A stretch of 64,000 nt of DNA from Calliopum simillimum (GCA_951812925.1 OX638371.1:2170001-2234000); one strand, 5' to 3'; shown: positions 45,781 to 57,457, counted from the first letter of the stretch. Numbers and translations: made by a program. The notes: generated from the sequence alone by a model not told the origin.

Positions 45781-47462
45781 ATGATTTCAACGATTTGGGG
45801 TCGCTTACCTTATAGTGTTGCACAAAGTCTTACTGCTGTCTATTTTAGAGGTTAGTTTTTCACAACTCGAGCAGCCAAACCATATTTTATACGGAACTTT
45901 TCTTTGTCTATATGTGCGTTTATCAATAAGTGAGATCAAGTAGTTAATTGTCATTATTGGAATTTGTTAATCAAATTGTAATCTAATCTTGGCGCGATGA
46001 TGATGGTGTTTTTTCCTTTGGCTTTGTTTATGTTTTGTCTGCTTTTTACTAACACTTACAAAGTATCTGTCAATTTTGGTCGCGCTGCCAATTTTTCAAA
46101 AAAAATGGTTTTGACGTACGAACTCAATTCCAAACGTTCCATTTTGATGTACAAAGTCAATTCCAATCGTTCCATGTTGAAGTACAAAGTCAATTTCAAA
46201 AATTTCTCTTTGAATTTGTACTAAAAATTAATAGTGCTGCAACACAAAACTTTTTTGGGAAACAAAAATTTATTGAAAAAAACCAGGGTACTGTTTTTGA
46301 CAACAAAAAACACTGAAAACTCGTGTAAAACAGCCAAAATAATAAATTAATAAATTGTTTTCAACTTTTTAAGAAAAACCATAAAAAAAAAACAAAAACA
46401 GCATAAATTCAAAATATACTTTGTCAGTTGACAACTGACAATAAACAGCTGATTGATTGTTTATGATGTTTGTAATTGGAAGTTTAAGAATTGCATCTCA
46501 AAATATATTTTACAGAAATCGGGATTTATCAAAGGTAATTTTATCAATTTCAGTTCAAAAGCTACGTAAAGTTGGAATACGCGGTGCACACAGTTCGATT
46601 GAGGAATTGAAGATGTGCGCAATGCATGTGAAAATTTTGCCTGCCCTGGAGGATAACTACATGTATTTGGTGAGTAATTGATTTTATTTATTAGCAGCAG
46701 TTTATAGATATTCTTTCTCTTATGAAATTGCATTCAAAGATTGTTGATAAAACAACCAATGAAGCTGCAATTGTAGATCCCGTTGATCCGGAGTCAGTTA
46801 TTTCAGCCGTAGAGAAAGAGAATGTCAACCTTACCAAAGTGTTGACTACACATCATCACTGGGATCACGCAGGTGGTAATGAGAAACTCGTTAAAATATT
46901 TCCCAATCCCTTGGAAGTATATGGTGGTGATGATCGTATTGGCGCACTCAATTTAAAAGTAACGCAGGACGATTGCTTTAAAATTGGAGCACTTAATGTG
47001 CGTTGCATCTTCACGCCATGCCATACCACTGGCCATATTTGTTATTACATTGAGGCACCGAATGGTGAGCATGTAGTCTTCACTGGGGATACACTTTTTC
47101 AAGGTGGCTGTGGACGCTTTTTTGAAGGCACCCCTGATCAAATGTATTCAGCATTGTGTCAGAAGCTGTCAGCACTGCCGGATGATACTAAGGTATTCTG
47201 TGGTCATGAATATACGTTGCAGAACATGGCTTATGCACGGCACGTTGAGCCAATGAATGAATGTATCTTGCGTCGAATTGAGTGGGCTAAGTTACGACGT
47301 GCCACACAAGCGCCAACTGTGCCATCGACTATTGCTGAGGAAAAGTCATGGAATCCATTTATGCGTGTTCATGAACCTACTGTTCAGCGGCATGCTCACG
47401 AGAAGGACCCCATCAAAGTAATGGGAAATCTTCGCAAGGAGAAGGACACATTTAAAGCATAG
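45781..47462 (+). CDS. HAGH: Hydroxyacylglutathione hydrolase (glyoxalase II), 3 exons
   Basis: Coding exons are 45781-45850, 46554-46669 and 46740-47462 (donors GTTAGT and GTGAGT; phases 1 and 0), giving 302 residues, close to animal family members. It hydrolyses S-D-lactoylglutathione to D-lactate and glutathione in methylglyoxal detoxification. The binuclear metal site is complete: the THHHWDH motif (His100, His102, Asp104, His105), His157 in CHTTGH, Asp179 in GDTLF and His218 in GHEY. The C-terminal substrate-binding region contains NPFMR and KEKDTF-type sequence. The first exon encodes MISTIWGRLPYSVAQ..., Arg-containing and lacking acidic residues, which resembles a mitochondrial presequence. 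ATGs at 46613 and 46622 could start a cytosolic form. The acceptor of exon 3 is AAG and was chosen because it restores the family's YLIVD. AATAAA lies at 47531. Confidence 0.93.
45997..46224 (+). CDS. Possible small secreted repeat ORF in HAGH intron 1
   Basis: A 75-codon frame starts with three Met codons and a hydrophobic run (VFFPLALFMFCLLF) that looks like a signal peptide. It is followed by 11-residue repeats (YELNSKRSILM, YKVNSNRSMLK, YKVNFKNFSLN) encoded by a 33-bp tandem repeat at 46116-46217. It lies entirely in the first intron of the glyoxalase II gene, same strand. No homologue is recognised. It may be chance coding across a minisatellite. Confidence 0.22.
   Translation: MMMVFFPLALFMFCLLFTNTYKVSVNFGRAANFSKKMVLTYELNSKRSILMYKVNSNRSMLKYKVNFKNFSLNLY
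46116..46217 (+). repeat. 33-bp tandem repeat, three units
   Basis: GTAC(G/A)AA(C/G)TCAATT(C/T)CAA starts at 46116, 46149 and 46182, exactly 33 bp apart, with a final GTAC at 46218. It lies in the first intron of the glyoxalase II gene. Confidence 0.85.
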
Positions 47463-47530
47463 TTCAGTAGTGATTGCGCTTTCGCATTTGAAGTTGAGAA
47501 TTTTTCTTTTGATCATGTTGCTTTAGAGAG

Positions 47531-47536
47531 AATAAA
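47531..47536 (+). terminator. Polyadenylation signal of glyoxalase II gene
   Basis: A canonical AATAAA lies 69 nt downstream of the stop codon, in an otherwise short intergenic gap of 264 bp before the next start codon on the same strand. Confidence 0.55.
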
Positions 47537-47726
47537 ACTTATTTGTGATTTGTACAGGGGTTGGAAGTTTTAAAAAATTAAATTAAACAGTTAAATAAAA
47601 GAAAATTGAAAGCAAACAAAATTCAATCGACTTTGAAATTTCCGACAATAAGGATTTCTCTTCTGTTTTTTTTTTTTTTTTTTGTTTTTCCAAATATCAA
47701 TTCCTACAACAATAGGCCGGCCCTAA

Positions 47727-49931
47727 ATGGATAAGAAAGGTAAGAAACAAAAATCAGCAGAGCGGAAGGCATTGCCAAAATCAACAGAGTCAAAAGATGG
47801 AACCAGCAAGAGTTTTGACAATGAACTACTTGAGAAGGCGTCCAAGAATACGGTAAAAAGCGGAAAAATGCGAAAGGTACTAAGCAGAACAGATGAAAGT
47901 GTGGGAGACTCTTTAAACAAATTTAGTAGTTCCATTGAAACTTCACATTGGTAATTGAGCTTTCAAATTCATTCTAGTAATTAATTATTTTTTTTTCTCG
48001 CTTTAAGGCCTGAAGAAGACGGTGACTCGGAAAAACCAACTATCAAAATATCAGTAGTGCTCTCACGGTAAGCAATAAACTCTGAGAAACACTATGTAGT
48101 ATTTTCTTAAAAAAAAAATCTTCGCTTTCAGGACTTCATTTCTACTGCATGACTATCTACAGTTTAAGGCAGCACGCAAAATTCAGGCTGCCTATCGTGG
48201 CTGGCTCGTTCGTCATAACTTCGTGAAAAGAACAAATGCTGCTGTGGTTATACAACGTGCTTGGCGTATATTTTATGCAAGCCGCAAATACTTTCGTGAA
48301 CTGGAGAACTTGTTGCAGCAGCGTATTGAAGAACACTTTTATCGTTCCGCACAAAAAATTCAAGCACTCTGGCGTGGTTTCTGGGTACGTGAAACTATTC
48401 ACGATCAATATCGTATGCAGCGCATGCAAATGCGAGCTGCTGAGGATTTATTGCATTGTGTTGCTTTCAAATTGCATCATTTGCTGCGGACGTATCAAAT
48501 TCCTGGCATTTATTCACTACGGAATTCTACGTGAGTATCCATGCAGAGTTATAATACAAAAAAATTAATAAATCAGTAGTCATTAGAAGCGTTGTTTCGG
48601 AGGTGCTGAGCTTATCCAATTGTGGCCAGTTTTTGATATAGATTTGTAAAATTTAAATTTTTAAAATCGAAAACTATATTTATGTAAAAAAAGCACAACA
48701 AACAAAAACAAAAGTAGTCATTTTGGATGTATTTGTCGGTGGTGAATCCGAATCCCGTCTCGGATTTGCTCTATAACGTATGGTTTTTGAGATATTCTGT
48801 TCTAAAAGTTCAAAAACAGGATTTTTGAGGTTATATATATAGGACGCACGAAACTGAATTGCTCTTTTCTACTAAATGCATCACTTAGTACTTGTACTCT
48901 ACTCTTCGTCTTTAAAATAAGCTATCAATTGGTCTTACATAATTTTTCTTTCAAAAGTTATGACCATTTAAAAATGACACCATGAAGTAAAAAATCATAT
49001 GGGAATCCACTCACAACTTTGTATGGAAATATCAGAACAGTCGAAGCATAGTACTAAACGATCCATTTAGTGTGCCTTCTAATTGACCTGAAAAACTTTG
49101 TTTTTGAACTTTTGGGTAAGAATATCTCAAAATCCATACGTGACGGTATTCGGATTCACTACCGACAAATGCAGTTTTTTAATCTGGCAACGAAACTGGC
49201 TGCTTTGGTTTATGTCGGCAATGCGAATTTTATGATGAAACGAATTTAGAAACGAAACATGAAAGCGTTTCGATACGCAACAGGTTCCTTAAAAAATTTA
49301 TTCATCACTTTCTCTGTTTCAGCTGCCTCTCAAAAGTCGAACAACTGTTGTATGCCATGCAATTTAAGCAGTTCAATGATCGTGTTCGATTAGCGCGAGC
49401 ACAAAAACAACATATAATCGATGAAGCCAAGCATACGCATAAAGAGTCCGGATTCATGACTGAAATACCTTATGGCGGCCCAAATTTTGAAGGAATTTGT
49501 GAACCAAAATGTTGTGAATTATATAAAGAAGCTGATGCAGATATAAAAATGTTTAAAATTCTTAGTTTATATGCAAGAGCAATGCGAGATGATCCACGTA
49601 TCAAACGCTTCAGAAATCGTCAAGCAGCAAGTAGGTTTCTTAACATAATAATAATAACATTAATATAAGTATTTCGCAATTATTATTCGTAGATCGAAAA
49701 CCGGATGCTCCACATAAGAAAAAACGTAGTGACTTTTGCACTGATGTTGTCAAAAGTATGAGAAAATGGAACATAGTTGAAGCAAAGAAATTAAAGATCA
49801 ACGATGATGTATTCAAGCGTCCAGAAAATGTAGAAAATTTTCTTAATGAAATACAAGCAATGAGCAATATGATGCAGGCACGTTGCCATTGCAATATTAA
49901 CATCGAACGACTGTACGCAACTGCAAAATGA
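47727..49931 (+). CDS. IQ-motif protein, SPATA17-like, 5 exons
   Basis: Coding exons are 47727-47950, 48008-48067, 48132-48530, 49323-49630 and 49693-49931. The GT-AG introns have phases 2, 2, 2, 1, all consistent, giving 409 residues. The N-terminus is Lys/Ser-rich (MDKKGKKQKSAERK). Three IQ calmodulin-binding motifs lie at about residues 112-122 (IQAAYRGWLVR), 135-145 (IQRAWRIFYAS) and 173-181 (IQALWRGFWVR). A LLRTYQIPGIY stretch at about 207-220 matches the spacing and wording of vertebrate SPATA17 (spermatogenesis-associated, three IQ motifs), the basis for the name. The C-terminal part (229-409) has a PYGGPNFEGICEPKCCELY segment and an ENVENFLNEI helix. A calmodulin-linked role in sperm or cilia is inferred only. 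Intron 3 (792 bp) holds a foldback repeat. Confidence 0.85.
48720..49180. repeat. Foldback repeat in intron of the IQ-motif gene
   Basis: CATTTTGGATGTATTTGTCG with GTGGTGAATCCGAATCCC at 48720 is mirrored by GTATTCGGATTCACTACCGA and CAAATGCAG ending at about 49175. The inner parts AACGTATGG.TTTTGAGATATTC and GAATATCTCAAAATCCATACG also pair. The opening phrase recurs at 23083-23140 inside the 22.3-kb foldback. Transcription of the host gene would produce this as an intronic hairpin. Confidence 0.85.
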
Positions 49932-50025
49932 GTAATATGTCGATTATTTGTAACAAGAGTCTTTGGGGTTTTTAATATAAAATTCATCAAAATTCGTTTT
50001 GCAAACTAAAAGTTTTAATTATTCC

Positions 50026-50867
50026 TTAGTTTTTAGAGACTTTATTTTTTATCAACGGCCTCCGTCTACTTAATTGCAAACTTGCTTCCATATCCACTCT
50101 TGCAGTTTCGATTGTTGGCGGCAGCGTAAAAACAATCGACACAAGACAATCACTTTCCGGTGCATATGGTAATTTGGTTAGGTCGATAGTGAAGTTGAAG
50201 AAACCATAAGTAACGCCCTGCATAGTTAGATAATTTACAGACGAAATGAAACTTCTATTATGCAAATTTTCTTCAGACAATTGTAAACAATCTGACATTG
50301 ATGTGAATAAAATGAATTGATCTGGAAATGTGAGTACTCAACAGTTGAACGTGGCCATATTAAAAAAAGTTTCACATTCATTAGCAATCCAAAAAAATAA
50401 ATATGTGGATAATGTTACCTGTAGCAAAGGACATTCCGTATAATTTCCATATGCGTCAAAAGCTTGACGTATCAGTTTTACGATGTTATTGTTTTCACCT
50501 TTTGATAAAAACTTGCAAGCGTCCACATTCAAATTTAGTAAATTCATTATTTGTAGATTGGGACGTGGTAAATCGATGCGTAAATGTGCCATATAGCCTG
50601 CACGTATATCCTGTGCATAATTTATGAGCATCGAAATATGCTGATTGTTAGGCTTTTCGATGTGGCAAGTGAAATTGTGCACAATTTTAGGATTATAAGT
50701 ACAATTGACCTTCCGAAATATGAGCACGTAACGGGTGCGGGTTGGCTGTGGTAGAAATTATAGCGTTGAGCCTTTGAATTAAAGTTATTCAAGGTTTTCT
50801 TTCTTACCTTAGCATTTATCACAGTAAGCAGAAATAAAACATATTTTAACAGTTGATAATTTTCCAT
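50026..50867 (-). CDS. Secreted DUF1091-family protein, 3 exons
   Basis: Minus-strand exons are 50808-50867, 50419-50745 and 50026-50217, all phase 0, giving 192 residues. Residues 1-19 (MENYQLLKYVLFLLTVINA) are a clear signal peptide. The mature part follows the insect DUF1091 (MD-2-like lipid-recognition) layout: an early CTYNP region with N-linked sites (NFTC), central LRIDLPRPN and NLNVDACKFL blocks, an AYGNYTECPL motif, then the GVTYGFFNFTIDLTKLPYAP tail with VSIVFTLPP. The third exon starts at GGC after ATGCAG, chosen because it is the only acceptor in phase 0. The function is unknown; secretion and possible lipid or ligand binding are inferred. It is convergent with the IQ-motif gene, with stops 95 bp apart. 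Confidence 0.82.
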
Positions 50868-53580
50868 GGTATTTGTTGGAAGGCCTTCACAAAACAAAAG
50901 TCAATCTTTCATTCTGTATTCATTTATAATCTAATTGCTTTTAATATCATTTTAATTAGTTATATCAATTACATTTTTAGCTTTAAATTTATTTTAATTA
51001 TGTATTTAAAAGAAAACCAAATTAAATAAAGGGAAATTGAAAAAAATTTAGAGTTTGTAATTCTGTGCCAAAAAGGAAAAACAGCGTAAGTCTTGTTAAT
51101 ATTTCTTCAAAACAATTTCTATAGCTTAACGCTTCTTTTTATAACGGCCACCTTAAAGTTTAAAATATTTGTTTGTATTTCATCAAATTAGCTTTTTTCC
51201 ACTGAGTTTCAGTTTAACGGAAAAATTTATATTAAAGGCGCGTATTTGGTTCCAATGAAATGATCAGAAAAAAAAAAAATTGAATTTGTGACAATATCTG
51301 AACTTTTGACTTTTCCATTCTTTAAGTTGGCTCCTTAACAATCTAATGGTGAAAACCTTGTCCAAATCGGTGGAGTAGTTTCGAAGATATTCTAAAAATT
51401 TATTATGGGTTTTTGGGTCGATTCTATAACTTTTCAATATAGTTAACAAAGAAACGCAATGACATTAATTTTGCCCCTCACAACTTGCCTAGTTTAACTG
51501 AAAGGTGTCCCATAATTCACGCAATATTTTAATTTGCCGCCACTTGTGTGGCAAAGTGCTGCTAACCCAGAAATGAAAACAGTTTGACAGCTTAAGGCTT
51601 ACAAAAGTTGAAGTTTTGTAACACATCATTATATCTCATAAACTATAAATAGAAATTTGGTAGGTAGGTGCTGAACACATCGTGTTGACAATTTTTGTAA
51701 ATAAATTTAAAAAGTAATTTTTTGGTTTATTTTTTAAGATTTTTATTTTTTATTTTTCGTTTCTTTTTTTTATTACAATTAACTAGGTATTTTTACACAA
51801 AGTGGTGCTATACATAAACAATTTTGTGTTAATTCTAACAAAACATGTAGTTTTTCTAAAAAAAAAAAATAAATAATATTTTATAAATATAATATAGAAA
51901 AAATATTTTTGAATAAAATAGAAAATGTACAACTCTGAAGCAAAAAAAAAAAAAAAAAATTTATAAAATTCAGTTTTTTTTTTGTCGTCTTTAGGCCAAT
52001 CAGTCATATATGTTCTTTTTTTTTTGTTAATTTGTAAAAAAATTTTGAGTAATTATGTCGTGTATCCTTATGATTTTTTTTTTTTATTTTCATCTAAGGT
52101 TCGTTGTTTTTTTTTTGTGGTTTTTGGAAAAGAAATCAAATTGTTCACATGGATGAAACTTAAGTAAAATTATGTCCAATAACTGTGTGTTTCATTTAAA
52201 ATTCAACTTTATGTTTTGTAAAAATTTATGCTTAATTTTATTTATTTATGAATAAAATTAAATAAATATAAAAATTGTAATTATTTTATAATAATTTCGT
52301 TAGTGCAATACTTAGGCATAATACATTTGTTTGTATGTATTTTATTTTATTTTATTTTATTTTATCGTGAATTTTATTACAAGAATTGGAATTTTCGCAG
52401 TGTAGTTTTAGTGTTTGTTTTTAATTCATGTTTCTTTGATTAATAAACTAAATACGTACACAATAAATGAAATACTCTTTAGGTTAATACAATTTATTTT
52501 TATTTTATTTTTAGTTTAAGTTTTATAATTATAAATAAATATTTGTTTTAATTATAAATTAAAATATACATTTTTATGTGCAATGCACATTATTTTTGCA
52601 TGATATTAAGAAATAAACATAAACAGGATATTCATGTTAAGTTGTCAATTATTTTTTTTATAAGTTGACGTGAATACCATGGCATAGATATTAAAAAATA
52701 ATTTTATAAAAATGAGCGTATTTTTTTGTTTTAAACATAAAAAATAAAAACCTAATTAAAAAATTTTATTTATCACAATCGCAAACAATTTTAATTAAAT
52801 GTTTCGTTATAAAATTATGAATTTACACGTAAAAATGAAATTTGATGGTATGAGTTTTATATTGAGAAAATTAAATTATAAAAGGAAAAAAACTAAGAAG
52901 GACAACATAAGGGAACATAAGAAAGAGCGTGCTGAAAACTTAAAGAACTCACAAGTGGTAGAGATGTTTAAAGTTGTGTTGAACTATGACGAAAATATAT
53001 CAAATACATGTATGAATAGCTATTTTTAATTTACATATATTTTAAATAATAATAATTTCCAGCAGTTTATAATATATGAAATAATTAAGTTTATTGAACC
53101 GAAAAAAAAACCAAAACAAAAACAAGAAAAAGACAAAATCATTTAAAAAACGAATCATTAATGAAATTTTAATGATACGTTTTTCAAATACTTAAATGTA
53201 TACAAATAATGGATGCGGCTGCATTTAATAAAAAAGTACAAAAACAAAGTCATAAAAAGTTAATTACAGTTGACGCCTTCCAAAAACCCCATACCAAAAG
53301 AAAAAATGAAATTATTTATGTAAATACGAAAGAAATGTTTTTATGTTTTCATTAAAAATATATCATGTATCCGCAAAAGAAGCTTGAGAAAATTTATCTT
53401 AAAGACAACTTCAGCGATAAAAATTAACTGATCTGAATAATCTTTCAAATTAAAGAAAGTCGAATTCAATAAACTGTCTCATTCATAAATACATTTCACA
53501 TGAGCATTGATTGCAATGGAAGCAATCTACTAAAATGATTAAATGCCTATTTTTCTACTACTTTCCTCCCTAAGTAAAAC
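50868..53580. other. Intergenic, AT-rich, nothing recognised
   Basis: This is a very AT-rich stretch with (TTTTA)n-like repeats at about 52335-52366 and poly-A/T runs at 51940-52110. Short frames are lysine/phenylalanine-rich low-complexity readings. Confidence 0.45.
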
Positions 53581-54009
53581 TACCCTGCAGTAAAAATGTG
53601 AGACAGTCTACAAAAAATACTAGTTCGTTGTTAGTACTAGCCCAAAACTAGTGAAACAAGGATGCAGTGGGGGCCAGTTCGATATCAGTTTGTAGTTTGT
53701 AGGGGCAAATAAATTTGTATCGTAACAAAAACAAAATGAAGTTTTCGTTTTTGCTCTTGAAATATGTTATTTGTGTTGTGTGACACTTGAATTCACGAAA
53801 CCACTGGTTGAAGACTAATTGCTAAAAGACTACTTCACATCACAACTAGCCCCGGACTAGTGTAAACGTAATGCAGAAGGGGACAATTGAAATTTCGTAA
53901 TACATGAACACACAAAAAAGAACAGTTGCAAAAGGGATTGAAGTCGGACAAGTACTGGTTGGTAGAGGACTAGTTAATGAACAACACTAACCCTTTTTTC
54001 TGCAGGGTA
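53581..54009. mobile_element. MITE, TACCCTGCAG termini
   Basis: TACCCTGCAG at 53581 and CTGCAGGGTA ending at 54009 are perfect 10-bp inverted repeats around a 409-bp interior. The interior has repeated AACTAGT/ACTAGTCC words (CCCAAAACTAGTG, GCCCCGGACTAGTG, GAGGACTAGTT). No coding frame is seen. Confidence 0.75.
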
Positions 54010-54365
54010 AGAATATGAAAAAAGAGCAAATCTGATTTTTTGAGTGAATCTTATGGGAAAAAGAGTATAAAACTAATTTTTTGGTATTAAAATTAATAGT
54101 CCCCGCCTGAATCTTTACTGTCCATTTGATTGTTGAAAATTGAAACTGTGTACGTTTAGTAGAACCTTTACATATTTTTTCGTAGCAAACTTAATTTAAA
54201 GATTTGTTTTGATTTTGTTTTGTCCTTTGATTACAATAATTAAATAAACGTAAGCCTATAAATTGCTAACATACGAGTACATACAACATAACTTATTGCT
54301 TACCCCGTCCCCCTGCACTTTTAATTACCCCATTTATTTTTTTTCAAAATCCTTGTTCAGGCAGC

Positions 54366-56374
54366 TCACACCTCCAGTACCGTGCTCGTTGAGTTGTGCG
54401 ACGTATGCGACATGTGACTGAGATTCGTCTCAGAGCTGGGAACTGTTGAGTAGATCTTTCTTTTGTTCTTTGCATGACAGTGTATAATCAATACCAGTGC
54501 CAATACCAGAATCACACAGGTGACCGAAAAGAGCATTAGCCAAAACACTAACACTGGATCGAGTTCATCAAAAGAACAGCAAGTTTGTTGCTGAGTGTTG
54601 AACAAATTTGGTTGCGCTGAATTTTCAGCATTTTCGCTGGGTGCATCAGTTGTGCTACTGGAGAAATTCTCATTGGGCACTAAACTGGGTGCATATTGGC
54701 GCTGTTGACGTGTTGGTGCCGAATGTTTGGGTGCAGGTGGCGCAGAAGTAACAAAAATTGTTGTCGATGAAAAATCAGTTGCTTCTGTAGTTGAAAAAGT
54801 CAATAAAGGTGAAGAAGAAGATGACGAGGACGAAGCAACCAACGGAGCAGATGTTGAATTAATTAAGAGAGTAGAGTATGGTGCAGTAGTTGTGGGCGTG
54901 GTGGAGAGCGGAGCTTCAGTAGAAGTAAACGAATTTGAAGATGTTGATGAATTTGTTGTGCTCTTTTCTGTAGAGCTGTTTAAGTCGAACCCAGGAGCTG
55001 ATGTTGTAAAGTAATCAGCAGAAGATGCCTCAGTAGTTGAAGTATTGATTGAAGCTGTTGCTGTCTCAGCAGTTGTTGTTGGTGGTGTTTGTTCATTGCT
55101 TCGTGTTGTGCTTGATACCTCCGCTTCACTTGACGTGAATGATACTTCATCTTCATTTGTAGAAAAGGTGGTATATTCGGTGGAAGAACTCAATGCATCG
55201 ATAAGTTCAGATACAGTTGAACTAATGTGAATAGTTTCAGTAGTTGAACTAACGATGAACGCTTCAGTTGAACTAGCGTTAGTAGTTGCAATTGAATTAG
55301 CGTTAGTAACTTCAGATGAACTGATGACGGTGGTATATTCAGTTGAACTAACGTTGATGATAGCTTCATTTGAACTAACGATGTTTGTTTCAGTTGAACT
55401 ACTGACATTAAGAGATTCAGTTGAACTGCCATTCGTAGTTTCAGTTAAACTAACTTCTGAAGCTACAGTTGAACTAGCTTTGTTAGCTTCAGTTGTATTA
55501 ACAGTGGTTACTTCAGTTGAAATACTGGCGATTACTTCAGTTGTATTACCAGTGGTTACTTCAGTTGAACTTGCAGTTGTCGTCGTTGTAGCATTTACTG
55601 CTGTTATTAACAAAGTTGACTCTGCTGGCTCTTTCGAATTATCAATAGGGTTATTTTTTGGTGCTCTTTCCATCATTATATTTGTTGTAAGAATTTCCGC
55701 TTTTTCCGTCGAACTTGCTTGTTTTGTTGTATTCACCAGAATTTCAACCACTGGCAACTCTGTCTCATTTTCACATACCTTACAACATTTTCCATCCACT
55801 TTTATTGGATTTGCACAATCATACGGTCTGCAACTAAAGGTCAGGCAGCTTCTTTTTCCATCCATACAACTGCATTCGCTACAAAAATCATCTTCATACC
55901 AAGTATCATCTTCTTCTCGGTTTTTGCATTCTTCATCCACGTCACCACGTTGCTCACACATATCCTCGCAAAGAATGATATCACCTACACATTTACATTT
56001 AATGCAAGCATTTTCCCAATACTCAATTTCATGTTTATTTGGTATCACCTCATCGCATTCAAACTTTTGTATACATTTGTAAGCATCACAGCATTGGCCT
56101 GGCTTACCCAAGCCTTTGCCGAGCTTCAATACAACTTCATTTTCGGCACATTTTGACCAATGGCATTTTCGACAGCTACACGTATAGCTACTGCAACATT
56201 TGTCAATATCATCAATACTGAGACTTGAGTTATCCATTTGTAGAGGTCCGAACGCTTCAACTTCTGTATCTGCGAACATGGGATAGTCATCGAATTTAAG
56301 TTCACTATCTGCAGGACATTTGTAGTCGCCGGAACACTGTACGCTTGCGCAGACATCGATGTCATCATAAATGT
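54366..56374 (-). CDS. Cysteine-rich, mucin-like membrane protein, last exon
   Basis: One exon begins after a TTTTTCAG acceptor at 56375 in frame with the 637-codon reading frame and runs to the TGA/TAA end at 54366, about 668 residues. The signal peptide exon was not found and probably lies further upstream. In order: about 190 residues with many CxC/CC pairs (CCSSYTCSCRKC, GQCCDAYKC, CIKCKC, CSECSCMDGK, DGKCCKVCE), a layout like von Willebrand C repeats; a Ser/Thr/Val-rich stalk of about 350 residues with repeated SSTE words; a linker; and one transmembrane helix (FWLMLFSVTCVILVLALVLI) near the end, with a short basic then Ser/His-rich cytoplasmic tail. It is probably a heavily O-glycosylated type I surface protein. 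VWC modules bind BMP-type ligands in known proteins; whether this one does is unknown. The antisense frames at 54727-56156 are shadows. Confidence 0.85.
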
Positions 56375-56461
56375 CTGAAAAAAGAAAAAGAAAAATTTAT
56401 AAAATTAGTAAAATGGTTATATACTCGTATGTATAATAAGTTCTTATTTGAATAAAATTCT

Positions 56462-56895
56462 TAGTGATGAGCAAACAAAGATCAATAACAATACTAAGGC
56501 TATAGCAGTCTTGGTCTTAATCTTGAACTTTGGGTCTTGGTTTTGGTCTTGACCTTGGGCATTAAGTCTTGGTCTCGTTCTTGGACTTGGTGTTGAAAAG
56601 ATTTCTAAAGATTGTTGAGTATTCAAAACTTCCAAACCTTACTTTTACAAAGTAGTTGGGCTTTTAAGATGCCAAATTAAGAATTGAGAGATGATTTTAT
56701 GCTTGAATGAGGCGTGATATACCAACTAATTGTAAGTTACCAAGACGGTAAAGCGGTTTTGGTCTTGATGATCATCGTGATCAAGACCAAAACCATAGCA
56801 GCATTGATCTTGGTCTTGAAATTGTATCAGTGTCTTGGTCTCGAAAAATTATCAAGGCCAAGACTTAAGACCAAGACAAATTTTGCTCATCACTA
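56462..56895. mobile_element. hAT-type MITE with 8-bp target duplication
   Basis: TAGTGATGAGCAAA at 56462 and TTTTGCTCATCACTA ending at 56895 are inverted termini resembling hAT ends. Flanks AAAATTCT (56454-56461) and AAAATACT (56896-56903) match 7/8. The interior is a mass of CTTGGTCTT/AAGACCAAG words on both strands, including the palindrome TCTTGATGATCATCGTGATCAAGA. It would lie in an intron of the mucin-like gene if that gene's first exon is upstream. Confidence 0.85.
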
Positions 56896-56903
56896 AAAAT
56901 ACT

Positions 56904-57457
56904 TCAGAACAATACCCTAATATTTGTATAAGATTTGTTTAAACAAGTTTAAATATGGCAATCGGTATTAACATTTTGAAGTGTTGCTTAAAAGAAAGAT
57001 GACAATTTCCAAGTAACATGGTTGTTCAGTTCCGATGTTGGTTGACAAACAATTTCTTTGGTGATTTTGACCACATATGATTTTTTTTTTATAAAAAATT
57101 GCAATTCTAATTATTGGCCGCTTAGAAATAGTGTTGTATTGATTTTCTCTCAGTACAGTAAATCTTTAATTATACGATTCAAATGCACTTAAAAAGCACT
57201 CAATAAAAGCCAATTTGCTTAAAGTAAATCATATACAATCAATTTTCATTTGGCTAAAATACTTTGATGTTTTTTCCAAATGCGCTTTCAAAGAAAAAAA
57301 TCCAAATGAACAAAGATAAGCAGCTTATGAAATGTCAGATGTCAGATATCAAAAACTATTTATATTGGAATAGGGAGCAACAAAGCAGGACAGAATTATA
57401 AGAAAACACACTACAAAATACGTAAAATAACAAAATAAAATTCATATTTGTTATATG
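56904..57457. other. Non-coding, nothing recognised
   Basis: This lies between the hAT MITE and the 57.5-kb foldback, upstream of the mucin-like exon. AT-rich, with no exon-like frame that could be joined in phase. Confidence 0.4.

Noticed and set aside
46457..46681. Frame through the glyoxalase II exon 2 starting MFMMFVIGS
   Set aside because: It crosses a good TTTCAG acceptor at 46551-46553, and the upstream part fits intron. The phase-matched first exon at 45781 is preferred, though an alternative transcript cannot be excluded.
50219..50298. Upstream extension of the DUF1091 last exon (MSDCLQLSEEN...)
   Set aside because: No acceptor in phase 0 exists there; ATGCAG at 50218 is in phase and gives the family-typical GVTYGFFNFTID start.
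54727..56156. Long plus-strand frames (95, 275 and 145 codons)
   Set aside because: Antisense shadows of the repetitive Ser/Thr and Cys-rich minus-strand coding exon.
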